From: Sanderia malayensis
Lineage: Eukaryota > Cnidaria > Scyphozoa > Semaeostomeae > Pelagiidae
DNA length: 64,000 nt
Direction of reading: 5' to 3'
Assembly: GCA_013076295.1 (NCBI GenBank)
Contig: RQOL01000915.1
Span: forward strand, 1,364,001 to 1,428,000
Of this stretch, positions 11,740-24,540 are shown in pieces. A model generated the notes under the pieces. That model saw only the letters and a list, made by a program, of their open reading frames with translations, had not been told where the DNA came from and searched no databases. A program made the translations under genes and the position numbers. The stretch's first letter is position 1; each line of letters begins with the position of its first letter.

Positions 11740-13239
11740 CTACCTGTTTTTTCTATCAAAAATTCGGCTATGTCCCTGCGGTGTTTGCGTAGTACTTCTT
11801 ACCAAAAAATCAACTCGTCCTGTTTTTAGCAGTGCTTCTGCGAACTAACGTTAATTATTCCAGGTTTAACAAAATAGCATTGAATGAATCTCGCAAGAAC
11901 TTGGGTGTTCAAGTGAAAACTCGAACAGTAGAAGAGAAAATTGAATAAGATATGAGAGGAAAGACATTAATACCTTCAGGGTAAATATTCCACAGTTGTG
12001 GCTATCTTGCTGTTTTGGGTGTACCAGGGGAACAAATTGCCAATTCACCTGTTCTTCTCCGAGCTCGTTGATTCGATTGCGCCAGAAGAGCCTTGGAAAA
12101 GACAATCAGATAATTGATCAAGAGCGACTTTTTTCAGATTTACATGTTTTATACAATCTAGGTCGGTTAGTTTTTGGTTGACAAATCTCCCAACATCATT
12201 TTGTATTAATTTCGTTGGGTTAAATTAGTTGTATCTTTATTTGTAGCAAGCTAAGAAGAACGCAACATTTATACCTTAAATTTTTCATGACCTTGTCGAT
12301 TTGAGTTGGAAGTTCTCCAAACGGGTTGAGGAAATGTACAACTTCTTCCTTTGGTTTCAAAACCTGGAAATGCAACCATATTCATATAACCTGTACATAT
12401 TTCTACGTTTCATTCATCACATTGACAACAATAGATACTCACAACCAGGTTCCAATGATTTCCACCTGTGTGGTATCCACCCATGATTAAATCAAAATTT
12501 GACATTCTCATCTATGAATAAGAATATATGCCAACATTTAGTTTTCTCCACGATAATAACGCAACAGTATTATCCGAGCCATTTGGCCTTTATAATGTCC
12601 TTGCCAACTGCTAACTAAAGAAATCCTCGAGAATTGATTGCTCTTGTCGAGTCATGTTTATGAGGTTGCAATGTATTTGCCATACAAGGTCATACCTTTT
12701 TTGAGCTTGGTTCTGTAGCACATCCCGTTACATATCTCAGTCAAAATGACAGAGTCAATAACTTGGATTTTGAACTAGAAAAAATGAATTCTTTCAAGCT
12801 GAAATATTTTGATTTAAATTGAGTTTTAATTTGAAGGACATGTTATATGCGAGTTTTAGCTGGCTATAGTTGTGAAGGTGGGTGGTAGTACATGTGAAAT
12901 TGCACAAGTTTAATCAAAAAACCTCATGCTTTAACACCTGACATAACATAACGTACTTACATGACTTGTACTGTATTGGGAGAGAGCTACCAGATAAGAA
13001 TTAATGATCTATAAAAGAATGATCACAACGTTCGTGTTATAGTAAGTTGGTTGATGCCCTAAGAGACGATGTCTCGCACTGTATCTATGCTAAAAAAGCC
13101 TTATTATTTTAGGTTCACACCTCATCACACACATAGGTCGTGCCTTTTAACTCGCAGATCTTGTTGTCCGATATATGAATCATGCCTATCTTGCTTTCTA
13201 TGTAAGAGACTGGCCCACAGTTCCAGATTGTGTCGATCA
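11740..13239 (-). CDS. Ulp1/C48-like cysteine protease exons
   Basis: Four to five small exons fit a Ulp1-like SUMO protease. Exon 13121-13239 contains ICELKGTTYVCDE, like the N-terminal core. Exon 12443-12511 contains the His site (GGNHWNLV). Exon ~12292-12363 contains VVHFLNPFGE, where the usual Asp is Asn. Exon 11974-~12100 contains the catalytic Cys in HPKQQDSHNCGIFTLK. The tail (FAEALLKTG, then HRRDIAEFLIEKTG in the next frame) resembles the C-terminal helix of this family. In Ginger elements such a domain is thought to process or deSUMOylate proteins; the real role is unknown. The exon joins are my reading and may be off by some bases. Confidence 0.65.
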
Positions 13240-13363
13240 CTATCAATAGAATTATAGTAAAAAGTGAGCATACCCCAAGTTCACAAAATGAAAATTCAAT
13301 CAATAGCACCACGCATGACGAAACAACTTGTTAAAGATTTCTTGCATTTTTTAAAGTACTGAC

Positions 13364-14469
13364 CTTCGTGTGGACTAGAGACGATTTTGGGGTCAATCAC
13401 ATTTGGTTTCAAATTCGGATCATTGTCATCGTCTTCAAGTGTGATGTTTTCACATTTTTTCCGTAATATTTTACCTCGGTGTCTTCAAAACGGATATCAT
13501 CTTCTCTCGGGATACTGTAACTACATTCTACAGTCTCTAAAGCATTGTCTTTTTCTGCATTTTTCTTCTCGTTATTGGTGGCTTCCATTGTGTCATTTGC
13601 AAACTCTTCTTCTACATCAGTTGCTATGTCTTCATCATCGGAACAGCTTTTGCCAATATTTGCCATCTTTTCAATTACATCTAGCATTTTCATCCTCCTC
13701 CTTTTTCCATGTTTCTTGCTCGTCATCAGCGGTTGTCTTTTTCGGGTATTGGACTTGGTCATGTCTTGTTCTGTTGGCAGAATTTCGTTGGAACTCTCTA
13801 CAATATGAAATAATTCAATCATTGAGTCGTATTTTTCTTCTGCTGCTACTTTGTCAGTCCATGTTTCTATCTCACACTTACCTTCAATTGTTTCATGTCT
13901 TTCATCTGTTTTTTATCAACAATTTCCTCTTCGTCTGGTAAAGAACTTTCAAATTTTATGGACTTTTCTTCATTCTCTCTTTTCATAGCATCACCCACTT
14001 GTTCCTTCTCTCCTACTGCAATGCTGTCTTTGCTTTCTTGCTGTTCCGTAGCTTTCGCATCTAGTTCGTAATATTCAGATGTTATGTCGCATTCTGTTAC
14101 AACTGTGCTTTCCTTTTCTGAAAAATTCCACGGCTTCAAATGCTTTGTGTTTTTGATGGTTTTTCTCCCATTAAGCCTGACATGTTTCTTGCCAACTATT
14201 TCAGTTATGGTGTGTGGGCCACTCCATTCTTTTGTTAGCTTGCCCCCTGACGAGTCTTGCGGCGTGCATCATAGAGCAGAACTTTTTGTCCCAGAGTGAA
14301 ACTTATGACTTCATTCGTGGAACATGTTTTTCTAGCCTTGTAGTACTTTTTGTGCTTTTCCTGTGCCTTTTCTACATTTTTAATGGCTCTTGATGCGTCT
14401 TTCCCCTATTGGTTTCCATGGACGACATAAATTTAATTATTGTTTCTCTGTAGGTAACTTTATCTCCAG
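13364..14469 (-). CDS. Ginger GPY/F domain and acidic, lysine-rich linker
   Basis: Exon 13882-14469 reads KVLLYDARRKTRQ, then after a one-base shift GGKLTKEWSGPHTI and KHLKPWNFSEK. This is the GPY/F fold that follows integrase cores in Gypsy and Ginger proteins. It runs on as a Glu/Lys/Asp-rich segment and ends at a strong AAG|GTAAGT donor (13882). Exon 13364-13797 carries a basic cluster (KKHGKRRRMK, a likely nuclear localisation signal) and an acidic stretch (SDDEDIATDVEEEF). A frameshift near 13465 is needed to reach the GTCAGT donor. The linker joins the integrase to the protease. Confidence 0.65.
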
Positions 14470-14573
14470 CTGAAATGATATTTTATAATATTCAGTAGAA
14501 GTAGCATATATGTAGTAAGAATAATAATAAAAGCTTTAAGTTGGCTTGAAAAGTGAAACAGAGTGTGTTTTAC

Positions 14574-16026
14574 CTCACTTAAGTCTTTATCATTTTCTGC
14601 CACCTCCACTGGTCTTCTAGCTTCACGGCCATACATCATACGGAATGGTGTATTTTGGTGCTTGCGTTACGGCTGGTTCGTATTGAGAACAGAACAGGGT
14701 CAATCAGGATGTCCCAGCTGGTGGGTTCTTTATCTTCTGACATTAGTGTCAGCAGGCGTCTGCAATAATGCAAAGTTACGCGCCTGTCAGTTATACATAA
14801 CTTTACATTTAAAAAGCAACAATGGGTAGAAATGCACGAATGTCTAAATGCTAGATGACGAATAAGTCGGAACAGTATTACCGTTTAATTGTTTGATTTG
14901 TTCGTTCATCGAGTCCATTGGTTTGAGGGTGATATGCAGCTGTTGTTTTGTGCTTTATTGACAACAAGTTGCAGAATTCTTCATTTAACTATTTGAATTA
15001 AATTCGAACAATCAGATATACAACAACTACAAGTTATTTGTACAAATGGATTCAATAGCAGCAATTACCTTTATGAAACGGATTACGAACATTAACATTC
15101 GATATAACATAGTTACCTCATTGGCGAATTCTCTACCTTGGTCAGTCAGCACTTTTTCTGGTGCACCATGACGGCAGAATAACTTTACCAGACACTTGGC
15201 TACTTCTTTTGCACTTTTCTCCATAATTGGGAAGGCTTCCACCCATTTCGTAAAATAGTCAGTGCATGTAAACAGATACTGATTCCCTCGCTCTGTCTTC
15301 GGAAGTTTCGTTAAATCAATGCCTAACATTTCCCAAGGCTTTTCAACCTATTGAAAGTATTATAAATTTACATCTGCAAATAATGTCGTACTTTATAGCT
15401 GTCAGGATGAGGATCACATCATGTAACACGCTTACGGCTATTATTTGGATGAAATCAAATCATGATAGCGTTTAATTAGTCCTTAACTATTATTAACAAA
15501 CATATTCACATACTGTTATACATTCCAGCTCTACATCAACATTGTCTAACGAGTGGTCCACTCCTGTAACACTTCTGACACTGGCTTCGCTGTGAATTGA
15601 ATTGAGAAAAAAACTCAGAATGCTTATCCAGCTAAAAATTCCTAAATTTTAATCCCTCATTTCAATAGGAAAACGATGAGCAGGAAAATTGACATGGTTG
15701 ATGGTGCAAGTGTTGGCCGTCGCTTTTCTATCAGAATTTATGAATACCATTGGCTTCTTTTCTGGTTTAAGCTGGAAATTGTGAATAAAAATTGGAACAA
15801 CAGTTTAAATGTACCATGTATTTTAGATGTAATGTAATATCTTTCCATTTATATCTTTTACAGATCTGCTCTTCTGTATTATTTAATCCACCGTGACCAC
15901 CAATACTGCTGCCGTGAAACTCTTGAAATATGGTTTTAGCTTCTTCTAAAGTGCAAACTGCTTTCAGGCGTGTTGTCTGGCTTCTTGATCTTGCACTCTT
16001 AGAAGCTTTATAGTACAATGTATTGT
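14574..16026 (-). CDS. Ginger integrase exons: H2C2 zinc-binding and DDE core
   Basis: The exon at ~15815-16026 gives the integrase zinc-binding domain, with H..H around FQEFHGSSIGGHGG and a downstream region reading EEQICKRYKWKDI. Exon 15117-15347 holds the first catalytic Asp (MLGIDLTKLP) and the second (VLTDQGREFANE), and ends at a GTAACT donor. Exon 14882-14988 holds AYHPQTNGLDERTNQ, with the catalytic Glu after LD. Exon 14574-14759 continues with WDILIDPVLFSIRTSR and the MYGREARRPVE region. The enzyme would cut and join DNA ends in the nucleus. The D-D-E residues are all present, so the core may be chemically intact even if the gene is broken elsewhere. Confidence 0.8.
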
Positions 16027-16946
16027 CTATTTAAAAGAAGTAGCTAACGTAAATTCCTTCGTTGCGATATGACAGAAATATTCTCTTAAAAACTTATGAT
16101 TGGAACTGAGTACTCACATGGGCGCTTATAAGAGGAGATACGAGATCAACGTCTTTTCAATTTCACGACCAAATCTTGGTTTTAGTATGATCGAAGTTTT
16201 TTTAACGAACTTCATTTTGGGCTCTGAAATTGGGTGGCTCGACGAACCGAAACTAGCCTCTTATTTCAGAAATACAATTTAAGAGTTTCTTAGTTGCTCT
16301 ATATGGGCTCTATATCACATTGCTAGGCTTTCTTGGATTTTTTATCATCGAGTTTTTATAGATGAGTGTTTTAAAACAGAGGTTGTAGGGTATCTCTTCT
16401 CTCTAGCTTCAGGCATTTCGATATTTTTGTTGAGGGCGCTCAATTCAAGGGGTAGTCTTACAAAAGAAGTATTCATTAAATTGTTATCATTAAACTCAAA
16501 TGTCTTTAAAAAGTCAGGTAGTCGTGAAAACAGTATAAATACTCACTTTCCAATTCGTAATTATTAGCATATCTTCGCAGGCTGTCCTTTTCTTTTTATT
16601 GTAATGATCAGGATACACTTGCGAAAGTCCCTCGCGTTTGTTTTTGTGATATGTAAGCACAGCATTCATTCGTTGGAAATCTTGGTTCATTTTTTCCTCC
16701 ATTCTTACCTCTTCACTACTAGACTTATCCATATTCGCCACCTTATTGCTTGAATCGTTGTTCATGTTTGAATCCATCTCTGAATCCTAACTAACTTGTA
16801 TGATGTCTGAATATGACTGAATCTTATTGAGTGAAATTGCCTTTAGAAATGTATCACAGTGAGGATGTAGAAATGATTTTCAGGATGTGATATTTGGATG
16901 AATTGGTGAATTATTTGTTGAATTATTTTTGTTTCCTGTTGAACGG

Positions 16947-17182
16947 GAAGCGCTTGCGTTTCACCCGCGTCTTAAAACTTAAAACACTTATGTGCCAAAT
17001 CCTGAAGCACTTATGTGCTAAAACCTGAAACACTTAAGTGTTTCAACCCATGCCAAAACGCATAAGATGCGGAAACGCATACTACACCGGCCTTCGGTGC
17101 TCACAAAATGAAATTTTGTGCCTCTTTTAATGGCGTTGAATTTGAAGGCACATTGCCTTTTTAGTGACGCAATATCACTAAA
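16947..17182. other. Cluster of nine consecutive short hairpins
   Basis: Within 236 bp there are inverted repeats at 16947-16962 (7-bp stem with one G-T), 16985-16994 (short), 17006-17019 (AGCAC/GTGCT), 17027-17044 (perfect palindrome GAAACACTTAAGTGTTTC), 17059-17071, 17085-17099, 17102-17120 (8-bp stem), 17145-17159 (6-bp stem) and 17160-17182 (8-bp stem). The stems differ in sequence and do not overlap. The block lies just upstream of the Ginger-type gene. Function unknown. Confidence 0.7.
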
Positions 17183-17334
17183 GTCAATTAGCTAGGATTA
17201 ATATGAGAACAATATATTAAAAACAGTGACTTGCATAGGATACAATTGTGTTTCCTTGTAAAGCAGTTTGATAATATATGCATGACATTGATATAGATTT
17301 ATCAATATATGGATGAAAGTATTTTTCAATGCTA

Positions 17335-17480
17335 CCTTAGTTTCTTCTCCACAATAAACCACTGTGGGTTCCTTTGCCACAGTGTTGGCAACTTCAGGCT
17401 GAACTTCAACTTCTTGCTCAACTTCAAGTTCAGGCTCAACTGTGGTTTCTTCGTTCATGGGAACGTCATTTTCAGTCTCC
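17335..17480 (-). CDS. Possible acidic exon, unrecognised
   Basis: A minus-strand frame from ATG at 17480 encodes a Glu/Val-rich peptide and runs to a good donor, AAG|GTAGCA, at 17335. It is rich in EV and PE repeats and has no known domain. It may be an upstream exon of the Ginger-type gene or chance. Splicing to 16777 or beyond was not established. Confidence 0.3.
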
Positions 17481-17520
17481 ATGTTTACACTATATATAAA
17501 CATATTGTCATTGTCATTCA

Positions 17521-20500
17521 ATGAAAGGTGAGTTAATAGGCTATCAGTTGTTTGATTTTGCCTCTACAGTTCTGTTGATGTTACAATAATATATATTTTT
17601 AATGTATTAATATGACACAGTTTTATTTTCTGCAGATAATGAATAATAATTATCTTTCTTAGAATGAAGAGGAAAGACTAAAGGCAGGCAGATAATGCAA
17701 AACTGAATACATGAACTTACGGCAGCAGTATTCGCAAAAATTATCTATCTATTTCAAGTGAATCTGTTAAGGATAAAATTGTTATTGTGATAGTATCCAC
17801 TGCAATGGCAATTGTGACATAAAATATAGCACTTTCAGCTTTTTTAAAGCTGTTTAGTTATAAATAGCCTGTATTTTCATGTGAAAGTAAAAGCAACATT
17901 AAAAATACATGTACTTACGTAAATTGCTGTTTTTCTCGTGGTGAGTTGAAAAAAATTTTTACGCACGCTAAGTCCTCTATGACGCAAGACAAATTTTAAA
18001 TTTCGCGCCGCTATTGTTGTTGCTAGGACGCCGAAATTCCCGTGAATATCTGATGATAATAGTATTAGCTCCAGGACATTGCGTGGTGTTGCATTGATCG
18101 TATTGTGATTGTAGTTTTCAAGAGCAACAAAACTTGGAATTATGCGATAACTATTAGAATTACAATTGCGATGAGAATACACGCTTCTTTTTATAAGGAA
18201 CCTAGCTGCTGAGGGCCTAATTGTTTAAGTTCGTTATTTTGAGATCTCTTTGACCTCTTTGTAGTTCTAAAAGTTGTTTAATTTTAAGTTGGCATTTGGT
18301 GGACATAATTGGTACAGATTCAAGAAAAACATTTAAATTCATCGTTTTGCTATGTGAAGAGATAAGAGGTCAACAGATGAAAAAGCTTCATAAAACATAA
18401 ATGGAAGCAAGTGTCAGTGATATATACCATGAGAATGTGGCCGACTAAAAAAACAGAAATACTTTGTCAGGCACTTTCCCACACCACAGTGAATGAATGA
18501 GGAGATACCATACACTATGAGGTTCTGGTTGAGAAGATATCTACAATGGGAAACTATCATAATTTATCATGCAAGACTTTAAATATTCAAGTAAGATAAC
18601 AAAGAGATATTTATGCACATATAGATTATTAAAATGCATTAATAATGTTTGCTTGTGTGGTAAAAGCCATCTTGGCTTGTTTTGTCCAGTGTAATGGAGG
18701 ATTCTATCAGTGATTGGTACAATGTATGCTTGCCAATAAATTTGAAAATGTTGTGTTGTAATGGTTGTGAAATCATTGCCATCTGTGCCTGGCACACTGA
18801 GTTTACAACAACACGTCTACCTGATAAGGAACATCATTAAGTGACAATGAGGAAGAATTAAGTACGTACAGGATTAGAATACTGTAAGTGATTCAATAAG
18901 AAAACATTTAGTGATAGTCAATGTAGAAATAGTATTGAGCCTTTATTTACTCAGTCTGCTTTTCAATTAGGGTGCATTAATTGATTTATCTATTGATCTG
19001 AAACAGAGAGCCCCATACCTTGAATATTATACATGAGTTGGGAAATAATTTGAAGAGAACATTTTGAACCATAGATTGAATTTTCCATTGCCTTTCACTA
19101 AATGAATCTGTACAAAAAATAGAAAATTAATGAGTGTGGTAGACGAAAGAGATATGCAATGCATGTGGAATGAGGAAGGTGGTAAGCCAATAAAGTGTGG
19201 ATTTTTCCCAGGGTTTGAACTTGACTTTCACTGGTTTCCTTCATGTATATCACAACAATTAAACATCTTCAATAAACACAAAGTTGAAAGCAGGTTCATG
19301 TGGGGATATCAATGAGCTTTCCTTGTAAAACAAAGAAGGCAGCCACAAAGTCAATAAATTGGTCAGGAACTATATTCACGGAAATAAAAACCCCAGGAAA
19401 ATATTGGTAGAGCAATGCAACTTCTTTTGAAAACAAAGTAGTGAGAAAAACATTGGAAAATTTTTAGTATTCTGGGCTAACAAAGTATATGTAAACCGTG
19501 AGTAAAGTAGAAATGGCCTAAACTAAGCAATTTCCATTCAACATATCAAATTAAAAGGGATGAAAATGAAAATATATATTGTTGACCTCTGATTCATAGC
19601 AGCCTAGTTGTCTCCTTTAAGTCAATAAGGGTATACATGAGCTTTATTTTCTCTCATTTCAGTATATGAAATTCGCTTATATCTAAATATCCATTGTTTG
19701 ATTGCCCAAAATCAAAATGAACCTTATTTACCTCTGGTGAACAGCAAGATAGTTGTTTCCTTTGATCCAGGAATGCTTTATGAGGTATAATTTCATTGAG
19801 TTCAGCAACAAAATCGAACTCGATGCCATGCTTGGGAGACAAAAACCTAAACCCAACAGGCAACAATAGTGCGATGATGAGACATAACATAGATGAAAAT
19901 CATACATAGACAGCACAAAGGCGTTTGAAATGTGAGACAGAAGTCTCGCCTCGTTTCAATGACATTAGCAGCAATGCATCTAATTAAAAACGAAGGCAAT
20001 AAATTTTGTTATGATATAATTGAATAAAATTATATGGGTCAAATACACAAATATATGAATATCGAAACTGTAACGATAGATAAAATTACACTGCTGGCGA
20101 TCTACTATTGAGACGTAAATCGCAAATTTAAAAACCTTATTAGTAATGCGGAAGATATGAAAGATATTCAATACAGACAAAAAAGATGTTTTGATTGAAA
20201 GGACGTGGATAGACATTTGTATTGTATGCGAAGTACGAATGCGAAAGGTTGAGTGATGATAAAGTCTACTATTAAAATTGGTGAATTGTCAATATCGATA
20301 AAAATTATCCATACAATCCGTAGTTCAGGTTGCAAAATTGATTGGTTAAGCGACGTGTTTAGCCAAAGTGACAGTACCTCAATTTGGATTCCTCAATAGC
20401 ACTTCACTCTCAGCAAGCATACATCTGTGCCACAGCGTAAATGTATTCTTTCAATAACCGCGGTCGTTTGTTTTGAGGATAACGTTTGTACATAGCAAAA

Positions 20501-20900
20501 AAAAGAATAAGATTGCCGGTTACATTAGTTAAAAGCTCGGACACCAGCGTCAAGGAGTAACCTTTGTTCGAGTTTTCCTTGTTGGTGAAAAGTGCAATTG
20601 AAATTGGGAAGTATATAATAGTAAACACTAAAGGGGCAACTATAGATTTTAGATCAAGTTTTCATGTATTAAAAGGAGAGGGGGGATGTTATTGATAGTG
20701 TTTTGCAAAAAGTAAATATCCTTAAGGGACAACTTGCAGTTTTCACAGAGTAAGGAAATCCACTTTCCCATAGGCAATATCGGAGAAAATGGCAACGCAT
20801 AACTCTTAATAATCGGGCGCTACGCAGGATTCAGGACTGTGCCGACTGCTGTGTGTGGTGCAGTCACCCCTGGACATGTGGAGGGTGTAATGTCCAGTTG
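17521..20900. other. Long stretch without a supported gene
   Basis: AT-rich with scattered short ORFs. The minus-strand frame 17921-18182 ends at a strong GTAAGT donor and could be a leader exon, but no acceptor or domain supports it. A minus-strand frame at 20410-20628 is partly hydrophobic and unrecognised. No repeats of note were seen by eye. Confidence 0.5.
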
Positions 20901-20930
20901 GTCTCCGCAGATCAGTGTTATCTAGAATGA

Positions 20931-20952
20931 GTGCATTCTAGAAAGGTGCCAG
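20931..20952. other. Perfect hairpin near the 3' side of the Helitron
   Basis: TCTAGAATG, a 4-nt loop, then CATTCTAGA: a 9-bp perfect stem about 140 bp beyond the Helitron stop on its 3' side. Helitrons end in a hairpin followed by CTRR. Here the stem itself contains CTAG, but no clean terminus could be fixed. Confidence 0.35.
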
Positions 20953-23900
20953 TAACGGCTGTACATCACACTTATGTGCGACGTGATCTGCGTTGACACA
21001 CAATACCCGTACCCTTGAATGTGTGTATGTGCGTTTTGGTAGGCAGCCCTCTGTAGAGCAACTGTGCAGATGGTCGCTCTAGGATGAAGCCTTTACAGGA
21101 CTTCTTGGAAAACAATGTTCTTTGTTTTCCTGTGTGTTTCCTCTGGGAGGAATACTTTGAGCCCGTTAAATGATGTTGCTCTTGACATGGCCACATATAA
21201 CTGACCATGTGTGAACACGGGCTCAGGTAAGTACAAACCAACATACCTCAGGGATTGCCCCTGTGCCTTGTTGATTGTCAAGCAGTATGCAAGTCTGACT
21301 GGAAACTGTCTGCGTTTCATTTTGAACGGCATTTCCGTGTCCTGAGTGGAGACTGTGATCTTGGGAATCATGACCCGTTGTCCTCTGTGCTCCTTGGTAA
21401 TGATCTCTGCTGTGATCACGTGACGTCGCAGATGCCGAACTATGAGTCTTGTTCCGTTGCAAAGACCTTTCTTTGGATTGAGATTCCGCAGAAGAATGAT
21501 CGTTGCACCAACCTAATGCAATGAATATTATTGTGATTAATGAGGGCTTTTTTGTGGTGCACTACCTTTGCACATAATAATTTAATGTTAATAGGATGAA
21601 AGATTGTACTCTTCCTACCTTGAGTTTAATCTGTGCAACGGCATTCCATTGGGAGTGAGTTGGTTGAGAAATTCAATGGGGTAGGCCTCTTCCTCATCTG
21701 GATCGTCTGTGACAACACTGTCAGTGCTGTAATAAGTTCTTTCGGGTGTTTGAAGTCTGTCCAGAATTAAGTCGTTTACTTGATGTGATAAGTCATTCTT
21801 TGGAGTCAGACAACAGCGTTCAGACATTGTTACAGGATCCATCATTAGGTGTGAATCTGGTGTGTTGGGCCTGGGAAAAATGAAGTTCAGCATGTCTTCT
21901 TTAGATGAAGTGCATATCTGTTGTGGCAGAATTACGTTGTCCAGTGCATCTGTGCTTCTTGCTTGTTGCCAAGTCTGAGAAGCCATTCTGAGAATTCACG
22001 GTATGAATCATCTTGAACGGCTCTCATGTTGGTGTGTAAACGATGCTGCTGAAACTTTGTCCATAGATCAATGATCTGGTGTGATTTTAGAGTCTCTGCT
22101 ACAATCCTTTCCCTTCCTGCTTTCGTGACGACTGGTAGAACTTGTCTGAAGTCACCACCAAGTAGCATAAACTTGCCACCAAATGGTCTGTCAATATGTG
22201 TAATGTCTCTAAGCAGTCGGTCGACTGCTTGTAATGCAAGTGCGGGAATCATGGAAGCTTCATCCCATATGAAGAGAGTAGTTTCGCGCAATACCTGTGC
22301 TCTCCTGCTCTGTCTCTTGACATTACACGTTGATTCAGCTTGAAGTGGTATAGGAATTTGAAAGGTAGAATGTGAAGTTCTACCATTGATTAGCAGTGTT
22401 GCAGCAATTCCTGACCACGCCATGCACTGAACTTTATGTCCATTAGCTTGCAGATTGTGAACCAACGTGTTGTAAAGGAAAGTTTTCCCGGTTCCAGCCG
22501 GTCCGTCAACAAAGTGACAGTTTTGTTCGGATTGCGCGTTGATAGCATCAGTTATTCCCGTGTATATGGCTCGCTGTTCAGGGTTCAATGCGGCCAGCAT
22601 TCGTTCTCCTTCCTCTCTGGCATTGCCAACATCCATGTCATCTTCCTCTGTAATATTAAGTGATATATATTTTAATAAAATTGGAAAGAAAGGTAGGAGA
22701 ATCAATGTGGAAAAATACGTAAATGCCCTTGTCTGCACAATGTTAGGATACATTATTATATTCTTACTAATACAGTACATATTTGAAAATAAGACATTAG
22801 TACCTCGTTCAGGAATGACATAGTCGGCTGGAAGTTGAGGAAGGTCAGCATAATTAGTGATCGATTGACCATGTACTTTCAAATTTTCGTCAATGTCATG
22901 TAGACATTGATACATGTGTCGGTCTTCAAAAGCTATGGCCATATCTGGATGATTGAGTTGATCACGTCGCACAAAATCTTCACTCAATGCTTCTTTGAAC
23001 ATGTTGAAGAGTGCTGCGATATCAGAAGGTGTTTGAAAAAGGAGTATTGTTGCAAACAACTGTCTCAGTTGTATTGGCATGTTAAAAATAACTGCCTCCT
23101 CCAAACAGCGTATGATTTCAGCATCATCTTCCAACAGACCTAGTGCTAAAGCAGCGTCTTTGAAGGAATTGCATAGGTTTCCTTCTATCGTGCGAAGATC
23201 TTCAAACGACGTGGCACCTCGTTTATGGAGAAGCAATAGTCTCAGTGCGAATCTTTGCTCACATGGTCGTGGGTGAACTTGATATATTCTGCCTATAACA
23301 GGCATTGTTCTCCGCTGTCTTGCTTTCCATGTTTTGGTGCGGTCGTTGAAAACATAGTGTTCAGGAATCTCGTGATAGAGATATTGGCGTGCAGCCGGGT
23401 CTTGTGCATTCAATTCAAACCAAGACGTCAGTGTGGTTTTTTCATTGATGTTTTGTAATTGTTCGACCCTACCATTATCCTGAAAGTATACGGTCTGCTG
23501 ATCAGGTAGATGAACATGCAGACGTTTGATAGTGTGACTTTTCTCGTGCATGGAAAATTGGAATATTCTATGAACAGCTTCATGAGGTCCAATATACCGG
23601 GCGTTGATGTATTGGCGTACTTCATCGTGCTCAATATCTTGAGGTACTTGTTGCTGCTGTCCTTGAAGAATTTCCACGTGTGCCATGTCTTGTCCTTTAT
23701 GAATATATTTGAAAATATATTTCACGGACTTCACAGTGCTACATATTTCCAGATTAATGTGACACTGATACTTGAGTAGAAGATGGCGATTATGTGGCAC
23801 AACCCATGTATCATCTAGAAGTCGATCTTCTAGATTGACTGGGTGACGACAGCGTCGTCTGTAGAGGGATAACCATTCGCATTGACTTGTGTTTCGGCAG

Positions 23901-24540
23901 TGCGATCTTTCGGAAATCGTTTCTTGCATTTGTTATTCTCCATGCAAACACATCCGCGGTTGATATCACCGCATGGACCATGTGTCATGTGCTTCAGTAC
24001 TAACTTGTGATATCTTGCATCCTGTGGGTCCGGAATTTCAGCTGATATAAGTTGATCTACCTGTAGGTTTCGAAGGAAAATGGAACATGTAAGTTCTAGA
24101 CATGAAATGGATTGCGTTTTTACTAAGCAATACAACTGATGATAATATTTCATACTGAATAATAAATCGATAATAAATCTATCTTCTACTCTATAATAAA
24201 TTATTGCTATAGATGTTACCTCTTCAGGTGTTCGCGGTCTATCAGCCTCAGACAGGAACAGAATCATGTGAGCGTGTGGTAGTCCTCTCTTCTGAAATTC
24301 GATGACATATACATGTGCAATAGTGTGTCCCAGAATGTGCTTGTGAAGGATATCTTCCAGTAGTTCTTGTAGTTGTACTACGTAGATGTGCCATCAAGAA
24401 AATTGTCACGAAATCTGTCGGTGCATTTGAAGGGATTAAAATTCTGAAGGAACAATTTGAACGACGATCAAAAGAAATTTCAGAAAGATGAATTAACACC
24501 TACTGCGTAATCCCCCAAAACAAGCAGCAACAAGGAACTT

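Larger units (their letters stand above)
10289..16777 (-). pseudogene. Ginger-type DNA transposon gene (integrase + Ulp1 protease + PHD finger), multi-exon
   Basis: A minus-strand gene assembled by eye from exons with GT/AG borders: 16547-16777 (ATG at 16777), ~15815-16026, 15117-15347, 14882-14988, 14574-14759, 13882-14469, 13364-13797, 13121-13239, 12443-12511, ~12292-12363, 11974-~12100, ~11740-11848, 11441-11478 and 10289-10873. Domains run in order: H2C2 zinc-binding, DDE integrase, GPY/F, acidic linker, C48 Ulp1-like protease, PHD. No reverse transcriptase, gag or LTR is present. A Gypsy-like integrase in an intron-containing gene with these accessory domains fits Ginger1 transposons. 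Frameshifts near 14245 and 13465 and another in the protease tail suggest a dead copy or sequence errors. Some exons, especially between 12.5 and 13.1 kb and between H2C2 and the catalytic core, are probably missed. The terminal repeats were not found. Confidence 0.75.

Noticed and set aside
10289..16777. Gypsy LTR retrotransposon
   Set aside because: The integrase is Gypsy-like, but there is no reverse transcriptase, gag or LTR, and the gene has many introns plus Ulp1 and PHD domains.
20410..20628. Hydrophobic minus-strand frame
   Set aside because: It does resemble a membrane segment, but no start context, neighbour or known domain supports a gene.
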